From positions 1-55,521 of the forward strand of contig NZ_CBVJ010000037.1 of assembly GCF_000513275.1 (NCBI RefSeq): DNA of 55,521 nucleotides, read 5' to 3'. The DNA comes from Paenibacillus gorillae. Lineage in GTDB: Bacteria; Bacillota; Bacilli; Paenibacillales; Paenibacillaceae. The position numbers and the translations under genes were made by a program. Of the stretch, positions 35,888 to 45,359 are shown piece after piece. The notes beneath the pieces are model-generated. The model searched no databases, was not told where the DNA came from, and saw only the letters and a list, made by a program, of their open reading frames with translations. Position 1 is the stretch's first letter; the number at the start of each line of letters is the position of its first letter.

Positions 35888-37240
35888 ATGCAAAGATCAG
35901 TGTCACCTGCAGCCAAGTATATGGTTGCCTTTCTACTAGCAGCAGCATTTTTACTCAATGCCGCAATTTTACCTGCTGGTGCTGCCGCAAAAACCGAATC
36001 CGCTGCGGAGTACGGTATTTTCCTTAAGGACAAGTACAACTTGACTGTTGCGCCTAAAGCTACAAAAGGCGATTTCATTCAATACACAGCTGCAATTCTG
36101 GGCAACCCGAAAGCGGATAAAGAAGTTGCTTTCACAGATATTGCTGCTGCTGACCCGCTTTATGCAAGCGCAGCTGCTCTGCACGGCAAAGGTATTCTGG
36201 GCGGAACTACGGTTGAGCCTAAGCAGCCGCTGAAACCGCTGGTTGCAGCGCTGATCTCACTTCGCGCAGCCAATCTGCAAGAGCTGGCTCTGACTTATCC
36301 GAAGGAGAAAGTTGACAAAGCGCTCGTTAAGCTCGGCGTACCGGTGAAATCGGTAACTGGCACAACGGCTCAAGAGCTTGCAGCTGCTGTCGATACGGGC
36401 CTGATCCCTACTGAGTTTTACGGCGAGTTCAAAAACAATGCCGCTGCTTCCACTGCTTTGACACAAGCACTGCTTGGCAAAGTGTTGACGATCAACGGCA
36501 AATACAAACAGTACATCGGTTATGTCAGCGATGCTGATATTTACTCCAAGTTCTACACAGCTTATACAACTTCCAACATCATTCAAATTCCTAAACTGCA
36601 AGAGGTTGTAGACCGCGCCCTGAAGCAAGATATCGTGACTGGCTACAACTTGAAGGATTCCCGCTTTGACGCTAACTTCGTTGAATCCTTGTCCGTAACT
36701 TACGGTCACTCCAATGTGAAGCATGCGCTTCAACTGATCGGCCTGCTTCGCAGCGAAGGCATCGATGCCAAAGTACAATTCGAGCCAAAAATCATCCGCT
36801 TTCATTCATATGAAAGAATGGGGCACGCCAACGATTGACGATACCAACCAAGCGGTATTGACAGAGAACGGCAACTATATCAACTATGCGAAAGAATATG
36901 ATATTAAATTCGAATTTGTAAACACGGCTGACAAAGCGCAGTTTGACAAAATCATCTGGTCCTATGCGAAAAAATGACGCGGCTGGCCAAAAATGGTCTG
37001 ATTGCGGGCTCGTGGTTCCAACCGCTCTACTACTCGCTGACAAAAACAGAAGGCTACAAAGAAATTGCCAACAACAAAATCGTTGACGGTCATTACTATG
37101 CACAAACCTTCTCCCTGCCAGACAAAACAGATGCAATTGCTAAAGGCTTTGCTACTGTTGATCCATCTGTAAAAGTTACTACTTACACGTTCTGGGTTGA
37201 CGGTCCTTTCTTCAACTACCTGAACGGTGAAGGTCTGTAA
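35888..37240 (+). CDS. Exported protein with SLH-like N-terminal domain (frame broken twice)
   Basis: The ATG at 35888 has GGGAGAG 7 nt upstream. A signal peptide ends at AGAAAK (about residue 35). Residues 50-120 resemble an SLH domain (TKGDFIQYTAAILG, VAFTDIAAADPLYASAAALHGKGILGGTTVEPKQPLKP). The rest is an alpha/beta region of unknown type. Removing one A from 36787-36791 and adding one to 36970-36975 joins three frames into 450 residues, with FEPKSSAFIHMKEWG and SYAKKMTRLAKNG at the junctions. Codon use is strongly biased, suggesting high expression. A strong terminator follows. Confidence 0.8.
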
Positions 37241-37256
37241 GAATAGCCTTTAATTA

Positions 37257-37298
37257 AACAAGCCACCTATTCGAAGTTATCGAAACAGGTGGCTTGTT
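37257..37298. terminator. Bidirectional terminator after the SLH-like gene
   Basis: AACAAGCCACCT (37257-37268) pairs with AGGTGGCTTGTT (37287-37298), with six T on the plus strand. Confidence 0.85.
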
Positions 37299-37310
37299 TT
37301 TTGTGCATTT

Positions 37311-38702
37311 TCAGAACCGGTAGGCTACATTCAGCGTATTTGCCCATGCCAGCTGTCCGTTAGGCATCCAGTCCAGCAGTGTACCTGCTCCGGCAAAGAG
37401 GAAGGATCGGTCCTCCGTGTTGTAGACCCAGATTTGACTGTCTCTGAATTGAAAAGCCGCCAGCTTCCCATCTGGTGACCATCGAACGGAGTAGACTGCG
37501 TAGTAATCCTCGCTCTTTTCATAGGCGATTAGATCGGCAATTACTTGTTCCGTCAGACGCTTATCCGTGAGAACCGATTGTTTTTTGCTTCCGAAATCCA
37601 GCACAATTCTGCCTAGAGGATTTTCTTCCCAAACGTCTGCTGGAAGAATCAGATGCGAATTATCCGCCCAGCTTAGCGGGTAGACGAATAAAAATCCGTC
37701 ACTGTGGGACATATGAGCTGCATTTTCCAATGTATAGATCGGCTTCCCTTTTGCATCAAACACTTTCAAATCGGCAACTGGACCAATCAAATCGTCATGC
37801 GCGTACAACACAGCAATTTTCTTCCCGTCAGGCGATGAGGATAAGCCGTAAACCGGCTTGTCGAACTTATACAGTAGCTCGCGTTTCCCGTCTTTCAACC
37901 CCACCTTGTAAAGTCTTTTATTGCCTTGTACCAAGTAGGTGTACCCCGAATAGAATTGATCGGAGTACATATCATTGTATCCATAATCATTTCCGTAACC
38001 ATCCTTGTGCTTATCCAGCACAACAGGAAGCTCCAACATTTTATGATTCAAGATGTTATACAGATGATGCTGGTCTTTCCCATAAAATAAAAAAGATGGA
38101 CCGGCTCCCCCGTTCCCTTTGATCGTCTTTATCCAATTGCTGTCCCAACCCGGAATGATGCTTTGCTCGTTGGTGAGCGGGTTTTTCAACGTAAGGCTAG
38201 GCTGCCTGCCATTATAGCTTACGACAACTATATTGCTGTTCGGTTGATCCTCGCGGGAATACGTTCTTCCGTCAACGGTTTTGGCTGCATCCAGATTGAA
38301 CATAAACGTGAGGGTCTCTTTATCAAAGACAAAGCGAATCCGCAAAAATCGCGGCGTCTCCCACTCGAGCGAGTACTGAAGCTCGGCCTGCTCATCGCTT
38401 TTCTTCAAGCTGCTCTCCAGCGCTTTTTTGAACGAGTCCTCCTGCATATCGAAATTAGACTTTACCATAATAACCCTTTGCCGATCCGGAACCGTTTCAA
38501 ACTGCTCGATGTATAAAGACGGCTCTTCTAATGTAAGGGGTTGATTCATTGCTTCTTCCGGAGATGGAGTTTGAGTTGGAGTTGAAGCTACCTTTACGGC
38601 TTCAAAGCTAATGTCAGAAATCTTGTTAACGGGAGGCTGTTCCGTACTCGTACATCCAGTCAATACGAACATTACGACAATCAGACTAACAAAATATCGC
38701 AC
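37311..38702 (-). CDS. Lipoprotein with TolB/WD40-like beta-propeller C-terminus
   Basis: 463 residues. Lipobox VLTGCT gives a lipidated Cys17. After a Thr/Pro-rich linker (STPTQTPSPEE) comes a domain of about 150 residues, then propeller-like repeats with the TolB/WD40 phrase SSPDGKKIAVLY, SWADNSHLILP and RWSPDGKLAAFQF. No catalytic residues are evident. It probably acts as a surface sensor or scaffold. It is convergent with the SLH-like gene and divergent from the transporter at 38864. The function is unknown. Confidence 0.75.
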   Translation of the reverse strand: MRYFVSLIVVMFVLTGCTSTEQPPVNKISDISFEAVKVASTPTQTPSPEEAMNQPLTLEEPSLYIEQFETVPDRQRVIMVKSNFDMQEDSFKKALESSLKKSDEQAELQYSLEWETPRFLRIRFVFDKETLTFMFNLDAAKTVDGRTYSREDQPNSNIVVVSYNGRQPSLTLKNPLTNEQSIIPGWDSNWIKTIKGNGGAGPSFLFYGKDQHHLYNILNHKMLELPVVLDKHKDGYGNDYGYNDMYSDQFYSGYTYLVQGNKRLYKVGLKDGKRELLYKFDKPVYGLSSSPDGKKIAVLYAHDDLIGPVADLKVFDAKGKPIYTLENAAHMSHSDGFLFVYPLSWADNSHLILPADVWEENPLGRIVLDFGSKKQSVLTDKRLTEQVIADLIAYEKSEDYYAVYSVRWSPDGKLAAFQFRDSQIWVYNTEDRSFLFAGAGTLLDWMPNGQLAWANTLNVAYRF

Positions 38703-38863
38703 ACGATCCCTCCTTGTTTTCGGATACTCTCACATGATTACATTCCGCTTCATGAATTTACATATAATAGAAACGCTAGCGGCCGCTCTAAAGTTGCAGC
38801 AACACGGGAATGCCATCTTTCTTTTCATGGTATAATTTAGTTTAAAAAAGGAGTTTCACTGCA

Positions 38864-39841
38864 TTGATTACAAGAGAGAAGCTGGAACAGCATCAGATCT
38901 GGGTCTATGTTGTCGCATTAGTCATCGGAGGCATTTATGGAGCGTACAGCCCGGGGGCTGGTAATGCACTGCATATCGCGATTTCCCCTCTGCTCGCCAT
39001 TCTGTTATACAGCATGTTCGCCCAAATCCCATTCCTGCAGCTGCGGGAATCCTTATCCAATGTGAAATTCATTAGCGCTTTGCTCGTATCCAATTTTGTC
39101 GTTGTCCCTGCCGTTGTATGGACATTGACGCAAATTTTCCCGCAACCGCAAGCTGTGCTCGCAGGATTGTTTCTCGTGCTGCTGACACCTTGCATCGACT
39201 ATGTCATCGTCTTTACGCAGCTCGGACGCGGCAATGAGAGGCTTATGCTCGCCGCAACGCCGATTTTATTCGTCGTTCAGATGGCCCTCCTGCCTCTTTA
39301 TCTGTGGCTATTTCTTGGAAAAGATACGGCCGTCATTGTCAAAGCCGGTCCGTTCGCCGAAGCCTTCTTCTACCTGATCGTCATTCCGCTTCTGCTTGCG
39401 ATCGCTACACAGCTATGGGCAAACAAACGCTCAACAGGAACGGCCTTCCTGGAAGCAACCGCATGGCTGCCTGTACCATTTATGGCTTTAGTGCTCGTCG
39501 TAGTTGTCGCTTCACAGATCGGTAAAATTATCGATGACTTCCGCCTCCTACTGCAAGTACTGCCCATCTACGCCGGATTTCATCTCCTTATGCCGCTGCT
39601 TTCCCGCCTCGTCGTCAGATGGTTTCGTCTCGATACGGGCGCAGGACGAGCCGTTATATTCAGCTCGGGGACGCGAAATTCGCTCGTCGTTCTCCCGCTT
39701 GCTCTTGCCCTGCCGGGAGAATGGGCGACAATTGCGGCCGCCGTTATCGTTACTCAAACGATAGTAGAGCTCATTGCGGAGCTGTTCTATATTCAGGTGG
39801 TGCCATCCTTCCTATTAAGGGATTCGAAGCCTGCTAGATAG
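38864..39841 (+). CDS. ACR3/bile acid:sodium symporter-type transporter (arsenite efflux-like)
   Basis: 325 residues from a TTG with AAAGGAG upstream, with about ten transmembrane helices. The segment LVLLTPCIDYVIVFTQLGRGN aligns with the Cys-containing APCTAMVxVWSxLxxGN signature of ACR3 arsenite permeases, and the ISPLLAILLYSMFAQIPF and SGTRNSLVVLPLALALP segments match the family. The TPCID variant differs from typical ACR3, so the substrate may not be arsenite. No arsR or arsC gene is nearby. Confidence 0.82.
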   Translation: MITREKLEQHQIWVYVVALVIGGIYGAYSPGAGNALHIAISPLLAILLYSMFAQIPFLQLRESLSNVKFISALLVSNFVVVPAVVWTLTQIFPQPQAVLAGLFLVLLTPCIDYVIVFTQLGRGNERLMLAATPILFVVQMALLPLYLWLFLGKDTAVIVKAGPFAEAFFYLIVIPLLLAIATQLWANKRSTGTAFLEATAWLPVPFMALVLVVVVASQIGKIIDDFRLLLQVLPIYAGFHLLMPLLSRLVVRWFRLDTGAGRAVIFSSGTRNSLVVLPLALALPGEWATIAAAVIVTQTIVELIAELFYIQVVPSFLLRDSKPAR

Positions 39842-39853
39842 AAAGATCAACTT

Positions 39854-39936
39854 AAAAAAGCCTAACAGCTCGAAAGGGACAAGCCCCTGTTTTTACATAC
39901 AGAGGCTAGTCCCGATTTCAGGCCGTTAGGCTTTTT
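39854..39936. terminator. Large nested bidirectional terminator
   Basis: AAAAAAGCCTAAC (39854-39866) pairs with GTTAGGCTTTTT (39925-39936). Inside lies a second stem, GGGAC..AGCC with GGCT..GTCCC. It separates the transporter gene from the convergent fucose operon and suits both. Confidence 0.8.
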
Positions 39937-39948
39937 CTACATCTATTA

Positions 39949-41223
39949 TTACCGGCGTCCCGGCCATACCGGTGCCGTCTCGAAGTCGACAGCGACTACA
40001 GTGTTCCAGTCGTCGCAATCCTCTGCTGCTAGCTCGATCCATACACGGCTGACACAGTAATCCCCGTCTACACCGCCGAAGAAACCGTGCGTCTCTTCGA
40101 CGCGGTAAGCCAGCTCCTTGCCCGTTTTCAGCAAACGGACACCTTTAATCTTGCCGCCCACCTCACGCAGCTCCACCGGGGTACGAGGCACATCGCGTAA
40201 GTGCAGGTAGATCGTGTTGTCTTTCGTCGTCATCGGCCCATAGAAGCATGGCGGATAATGCGCAGGTACACGGCTCGTTCCATAGATGCTCTCTCCGGAG
40301 TGAGCAAGCCAGCTGCCGATTGCCGCATAGCGCTCCTTCGCTTCCTCCGGCCAAGTCCCGTCTGCGCGTGGTCCTACATTCAACAGAAGATTGCCGCCCT
40401 TTGTTGTAACCTCCAGCAGCGTATTCAGCAGCGTAACTGTGCTCTTATAGGCAGATGTGTCCGAATGATAGGCCCATTGGTTATTCATCGTCATGCAGGT
40501 TTCCCACCACTCATCCGGCGGATGAAGCGGCACGAATTGCTCCGGCGTTTCATAATCGCCCGCTTCCGGCAGCCTGTCGTTAATGATCAGGTGCGGCTGC
40601 AGGTTAAGCATCATGGACTTCACTTCGCTGCTTCTCCAGCGATCAGCACCAAAGCCTGGAACGTCGAACCAGATCAGATCGATCCGTCCGTAGTTGGTCA
40701 GCAGCTCGCGAAGCTGCTCGACAAAACGCTTGTGAAACTCCCACCAGCGCTGAGGGTCATAGACATTAGGCTTAGGCGATTGGATATGCGAATTAATCGG
40801 AATAGTAGCAAAATCCGGATCATACCAGTCGATTGTCGTAAAATAGAGCCCAACCTTCAGTCCCTCAGCCCTTGCTGCTTCTACAAACGGTGCGACCAAA
40901 TCCCGCTTGGGACCACGCTGCACCGCATTGTAACCGGTTGTCTTCGTATCAAAGAGACAGAAACCGTCATGATGCTTCACCGTCAATACGATATATTTGG
41001 CACCGGCTTCCTTCGCCGCTCTAGCCCATTCGCGCGGATCATACAGCTCGGGATTGAACTCATCAGCCATGCTTTCGTAAGATTCCATGTCCGTGTGCTG
41101 ATGGAAGTGAGGCATAAGCGGCCAAGACGCTTCAATTTCCCGCAGCGCATAAGGTCCCCAATGGATAAAAACGCCAAATCTTGCTTCATCAAACCACTGT
41201 GCTTCTGGATGTAAGGCTTTCAT
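39949..41223 (-). CDS. Alpha-L-fucosidase (glycoside hydrolase family 29)
   Basis: 424 residues. GH29 marks: ARFGVFIHWGPYAL at 14-27, YIVLTVKHHDGFCLFDTKTTGYN at 77-99, VGLYFTTIDWYDP and the nucleophile Asp187 in DLIWFDVPG; TTKGGNLLLNVGPRADG closes the barrel. There is no signal peptide, so the enzyme acts inside the cell on imported fucosides. It is the last gene of a seven-gene minus-strand operon that otherwise encodes the non-phosphorylative L-fucose route, so it would release L-fucose for those enzymes. Confidence 0.93.
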   Translation of the reverse strand: MKALHPEAQWFDEARFGVFIHWGPYALREIEASWPLMPHFHQHTDMESYESMADEFNPELYDPREWARAAKEAGAKYIVLTVKHHDGFCLFDTKTTGYNAVQRGPKRDLVAPFVEAARAEGLKVGLYFTTIDWYDPDFATIPINSHIQSPKPNVYDPQRWWEFHKRFVEQLRELLTNYGRIDLIWFDVPGFGADRWRSSEVKSMMLNLQPHLIINDRLPEAGDYETPEQFVPLHPPDEWWETCMTMNNQWAYHSDTSAYKSTVTLLNTLLEVTTKGGNLLLNVGPRADGTWPEEAKERYAAIGSWLAHSGESIYGTSRVPAHYPPCFYGPMTTKDNTIYLHLRDVPRTPVELREVGGKIKGVRLLKTGKELAYRVEETHGFFGGVDGDYCVSRVWIELAAEDCDDWNTVVAVDFETAPVWPGRR

Positions 41224-41258
41224 AGTATCGCTCTCCTCTTGTCTGTTGTCGTTATCTG

Positions 41259-42356
41259 TTATCGAACGCGGTATTGTTCAAAATATTGCGGGATAATGGT
41301 CGTCGACGCACCCGGTTGCTGCGGAAGAACGTAGAAGCCGTCTTTTACCGTAGCCGGTTCCTCGAAAATATGGCGGATCCAAGGAATGTACTCCAGCATA
41401 ACTGCTCCCGGAGTCGCCGCAACCAGATGCTGATGGATTTGACCCATGTCGCCGACATGCGGGCATACCGGCAAGTCATAGGCCGCAGCAAGCCCTGCTA
41501 CTTGAAGCCATTCCGTTACGCCCGCTACGCGAGTTACGTCCACTTGCACATATTCAACCGCACCCTGCGCAATGTAATCGCGGAACGCGTATTTGTTGTA
41601 CACATGCTCGCCCAAGGCGATCGGCACGTTCAGCTCATCGGCCAGCTTTTTATGATTGGCAATATCATCGGGATTAAGCGGCTCTTCCAGCCAGATGAGA
41701 TCGAATTGCTCCAGCTTTTTGCCCCAGGTCATAGCGGTCGTAATATTCCATTGCTGATTGACGTCGATCATCAGACCGGTATGATCACCGATTGCCCGGC
41801 GAACCGCCTCGACCCGCTCGAAGTCCTCTCTCGGATTTTCCTTGCCGACCTTCATTTTCACAGCGGTAAAGCCTTGGTCCAGTATGGCACTCATATCCTC
41901 AATCAGTCGTTCCTTACTCCAATTCAGCCAGCCGCCGTTCGTGTTGTACGCCTTGATTCCATCGGGCTTATGTCCGCCTAAATACTGCCACAGCGGCTTC
42001 TCGGCCGCTTTGGACATGATGTCCCACAGCGCAATATCGACGGCTGCGAGCGCCATATGGGTTACGCCGGCCCGGCCGATCCAGTGCATCGGTCCGAATC
42101 GCATTTCTTCCCACAACTGTTTGACCATAAACGGATTTTTGCCAATTAAAGCTGGTGCGTAGTAGCGGTCAATCGTATCCGCAATCATCTCATCGCCTTT
42201 AGCGCAGGTTCCTGTATAGCCATAACCGGTAATGCCTTCATCTGTCTCGATCCGAACGCCGGTCACGCCCCAATGTGTAGCGACATTGATAGCATCCGTA
42301 ATAGGCGGGGTAATAGGCACATGTAAAATGAAGCTTTCAGCTTTCGTAATTTTCAT
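41259..42356 (-). CDS. Enolase-superfamily dehydratase, probably L-fuconate dehydratase
   Basis: 365 residues of the mandelate racemase group. The KxK motif is Lys167/Lys169 (AVKMKVG), metal ligands are Asp198 (IDVNQ), Glu224 (LEEP) and Glu250 (GEH), and His300 (CPHVGD) is the other base. The N-terminal capping domain includes the 20s loop PITDAINVATHWG. Acid-sugar dehydratases of this fold remove water from aldonates. With fucosidase, two SDRs and an FAH hydrolase in the operon, L-fuconate to 2-keto-3-deoxy-L-fuconate is the best guess; other aldonates are possible. Confidence 0.85.
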   Translation of the reverse strand: MKITKAESFILHVPITPPITDAINVATHWGVTGVRIETDEGITGYGYTGTCAKGDEMIADTIDRYYAPALIGKNPFMVKQLWEEMRFGPMHWIGRAGVTHMALAAVDIALWDIMSKAAEKPLWQYLGGHKPDGIKAYNTNGGWLNWSKERLIEDMSAILDQGFTAVKMKVGKENPREDFERVEAVRRAIGDHTGLMIDVNQQWNITTAMTWGKKLEQFDLIWLEEPLNPDDIANHKKLADELNVPIALGEHVYNKYAFRDYIAQGAVEYVQVDVTRVAGVTEWLQVAGLAAAYDLPVCPHVGDMGQIHQHLVAATPGAVMLEYIPWIRHIFEEPATVKDGFYVLPQQPGASTTIIPQYFEQYRVR

Positions 42357-42432
42357 TCCAATTCCTCCATATGATCGTTTAGGTTCAGCGATGATTGCTT
42401 ATAGATTTGCAGGCTTAGCAGGGCTAGTAGCA

Positions 42433-43200
42433 CTAGTAGCCCAAGGAAGCACCGCCGTCCACGGGAAGTGCAACGCCGGTTACGAATTGCGACAAGCGGC
42501 TCGCGAAGAACAGCGCAGCGTCCGCAATTTCATACGGCTTGGCCGGTCTGCCAAGCGGATGCATATCGTCCAGCATGACACGGGTGCGGGCAGGGTCATC
42601 CTGCTCCTCCGTCCATTTTTCCAAAAGCGGTGTGGATACCCCTGCAGGACAAATGCAATTGACCCTTACGCCATCAGGCGCATAATCCAGCGCCAGCGAC
42701 TTTGTCATCGCCACGATCGCTCCCTTGGTCGAAGCGTATACCGCATTTTGCTTTTGCCCGACCAATCCGTTCAGGCTGGCCATGTTGACGATGCTTCCCT
42801 TCGATTGCTTGAGCAGCGGGATAGAATGCTTGGTCAATAGGAAGACACTTTTCAGATTGACGTCAATGACTTTGGTCCATTCCCGCTCCTCGACATCTTC
42901 AATCAGCTTCGGCAGTATGGTGGCGGCATTGTTGACGAGCACATCCAGTCTTCCATATTGCTTAGCGATCGCTTCTATCAAGCGGCGCACGTCGCTTTCC
43001 GATGAAACGTCTGCGGGGAATGCCACGGCTGCCGCCTCACCGTAAGCCATCTTTATGGCCTCCGCCACTCTCTGGCCCTCCGCTGCGTCGATATCGGCGA
43101 TGACGACGATGGCACCCTCTTCAGCAAACCGCAGCGCCGTCACTTCTCCGATTCCGGAGCCGCCTCCGGTAATGAGACATACTTTTCCTTCTACTAGCAT
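42433..43200 (-). CDS. SDR dehydrogenase of the fucose operon
   Basis: 255 residues from the ATG at 43200, with AAGGA 9 nt upstream. TGGGSGIG, NNAATI, NMASLNG and YASTK are present. IADID after the second strand places Asp where NAD(H) users have it. In this operon it most probably oxidises L-fucose to the lactone or 2-keto-3-deoxy-L-fuconate to the 2,4-diketo acid; sequence alone cannot decide which of the two SDRs does which step. Confidence 0.87.
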   Translation of the reverse strand: MLVEGKVCLITGGGSGIGEVTALRFAEEGAIVVIADIDAAEGQRVAEAIKMAYGEAAAVAFPADVSSESDVRRLIEAIAKQYGRLDVLVNNAATILPKLIEDVEEREWTKVIDVNLKSVFLLTKHSIPLLKQSKGSIVNMASLNGLVGQKQNAVYASTKGAIVAMTKSLALDYAPDGVRVNCICPAGVSTPLLEKWTEEQDDPARTRVMLDDMHPLGRPAKPYEIADAALFFASRLSQFVTGVALPVDGGASLGY

Positions 43201-43239
43201 TCCGATCCGTCCTTCCAAATTGCAGTGTTCATCAAGTAG

Positions 43240-44421
43240 CTACACATATCGGCTGACGATGCAGCCGATATCGGCGGCAGCGCCTTTAAGCGCATCCTCA
43301 ACGGACAGCTTGCCGGTTATGCCGTCCTGCAGCGCTTTCCATAATAGATTTTCGGTTTCCGGATATTCCGGAAATTTCGGCGGAATGATGACGCTCGTCG
43401 CCATCGTCTCATCAAGCAGCGACCAGCGCAGCGCTTCCAGCGAGCCGGCAGGTGCGCTTTTTTTCTGCGCGTCCATCACCGATCCCCGAACCGGTACATG
43501 CCCATTTAGGGCATCGATACTTTGAGCCTCATAGGAAGTCAGAAACTTCAATAAGGAGATTGCTTGCTCCGGCTTCTGCGTCGAAGCCGTTACGGCGAAG
43601 GAATGGCTGCCGCAGTAGACGGATCTTTGCCCGCTGGCATCCGCAGGCGTTAACGCGAGTCCGAAACGTCCCGCTGCCGCCGACGATGGATCAAGCAGCA
43701 GTTGATAATAACCGGGCCAATCCGTTACCATCATGCATTCGCCATCGCGGAAGCACTGCGATACCTCGTCGTAATGCATGCTTGGCAGATTTTGCGGTGT
43801 AAGCTGCTGCTCGTACATTCTTTTCAAATAACGCAGCGCCTCTCTTCCTGCCTCGCTATCAAATCCCGGCTGCAGCCTTTCGTCGAACAGTTCCCCTCCT
43901 GCACTCACCAGCAGCTCGAAGAACGTGCCGAACAGCCCCGATTCCATTCCCGGATATGCAAATCCAGTCCAGCCCTGCCCTTTGGCCGCCACAGCTGCTT
44001 CATACAGCTCCTGCCAGGTTTGCGGAACATCTAGCCCTAATTGCTGAAGCTGATCCTTCCGGTAGAACAGCAGACGGGCATCGAAATTGCGAGGGATGCT
44101 CTTCAGCTTTCCTTGAACGCGTGCCAGCTCAACGAGTGCAGGCGAGAAATCGCTCAATTGCTCGGCGGAAAAGTAATCATCCAGATCCAGCAGATGGGAT
44201 GCTTGAGACGGTGCATATTTCGTATGCGTCGATATCAGATCGTAATCGCATTCGCCGGAATCGAATAATTCGCCCACATGGCGGTTAAGATCAGGGTGCG
44301 CCCCCAGAAATGAAACGCTTACATGAATGCCCATATGCCTCTCGAATTTGTCGAAAATATGGTAGAGCGGATTGTACGCGGGACCTTCAATTAAGGCCAC
44401 TCGTAAAATTTGGTCCGTCAT
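43240..44421 (-). CDS. Extracellular solute-binding protein family 1 homologue lacking a signal peptide
   Basis: 393 residues resembling ABC sugar-binding proteins: VALIEGPAYNPLYHIFDKFERHMG, GKLKSIPRNFDARLLFYRKDQL, PQTWQELYEAAVAAKGQGWTGFAYPG, MMVTDWPGYY. The start is secure (GGAAGGAGGA just before the ATG), and MTDQILRVALIEG has no hydrophobic signal or lipobox. No upstream codon would add one. No permease or ATPase gene lies nearby. It may therefore act in the cytoplasm, for example as a sugar-binding sensor, or be non-functional in import. Confidence 0.85.
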   Translation of the reverse strand: MTDQILRVALIEGPAYNPLYHIFDKFERHMGIHVSVSFLGAHPDLNRHVGELFDSGECDYDLISTHTKYAPSQASHLLDLDDYFSAEQLSDFSPALVELARVQGKLKSIPRNFDARLLFYRKDQLQQLGLDVPQTWQELYEAAVAAKGQGWTGFAYPGMESGLFGTFFELLVSAGGELFDERLQPGFDSEAGREALRYLKRMYEQQLTPQNLPSMHYDEVSQCFRDGECMMVTDWPGYYQLLLDPSSAAAGRFGLALTPADASGQRSVYCGSHSFAVTASTQKPEQAISLLKFLTSYEAQSIDALNGHVPVRGSVMDAQKKSAPAGSLEALRWSLLDETMATSVIIPPKFPEYPETENLLWKALQDGITGKLSVEDALKGAAADIGCIVSRYV

Positions 44422-44471
44422 ATAATTCCTCCTTCCGATTTGAATTCGTATCCGCTATCGGAGACGGATAA

Positions 44472-45344
44472 TTAATGGCCGCTGTCGGGCTGCGGCCGAA
44501 GCCTTTTTTTCGGAACGATGCCAAATTCAGTCGCCATGCGATTAATGGAGTAAAGTGGTTTAAAGGCATTTTCTTGACCCCTGTAGGGCTCCAGATGAGC
44601 GTTGTCCATTTTATTCCCGTACCAGGAGCGAAGCAGCTCGATGGTCGGCACCGATGCGCCGCTGTCTGGAGCAACAAGATTGCAGGTCATGCACCGGGAC
44701 TGAAATGGCGCCTCCAGCAAATCGACGAACGCATCTACAATATCGCTCGCTTAGACTCTGCCGAGCTCTACATAAGGAACGGAAAGCTCTGTTGCCGTAT
44801 TAATGATGGGTGGTTCAAAGTCCTCATCCGGCACAACAGCTCCCAATCTAATGTTGATGAAGTCCGTATCGGGCTTCGCTCGATGAAAGTAACGCGTCAC
44901 TTCCTCTGCCATCGCCTTGCTTAAACCGTACGCATCGGTTGCGAGACACGGATGATCATCGGGAATAGGAAGCTCCACTGGGACGAAAGATGGATCGAGT
45001 ACGCCTGCAGCCGCAATAGAGCTGGCTGTTATAAATTTTCGGCAGCCCCGGTCCAGCAAGCAGCGATAAAGTCTCCTCATACCCGCTACATTCACCGCGA
45101 ACGCATCCTCTTCATTGCTCCCGCCAGTGACTGCTGCGAGGTGAATAACCGCATCTATCGTTTTGCCGTCCAGCTTTTGCAAAGTCTCTGGCTGATCGAA
45201 GGAGCCTTGTATTTGCCGAATGTGGCTGCGTTCAATATCGTTAACTGTGCTGCGGCTCATGACCGTGATGTCATGTGTTTCCCCTAGACGCTCAATCAGT
45301 CTTTGTCCAATGAAGCCTGTTGCTCCGGTAATGAGGATGTGCAT
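44472..45344 (-). CDS. NAD-dependent epimerase/dehydratase (extended SDR), interrupted by an in-frame stop
   Basis: MHILITGATGFIGQRLIERL opens with TGATGFIG. The catalytic pair is in YGLSK, and Ser lies in ITASSIAAAG. The frame reads NTATELSVPYVELGRV, then TAA at 44753-44751, then continues in the same frame as ASDIVDAFVDLLEAPFQ to a stop at 44472. Total length is 290 residues, normal for the family. The stop is not a frameshift: one substitution would restore a sense codon. Either this is a recent null mutation or a base-call error. Its role in fucose use is unclear; sugar or lactone epimerisation is possible. Confidence 0.8.
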
Positions 45345-45359
45345 ACGCTCATGTCCTCC

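Noticed and set aside
40201..41214. Long plus-strand open frame opposite the fucosidase gene
   Set aside because: It is antisense to a strongly supported GH29 gene, has no ribosome binding site and reads as Arg/His/Cys-rich shadow protein.
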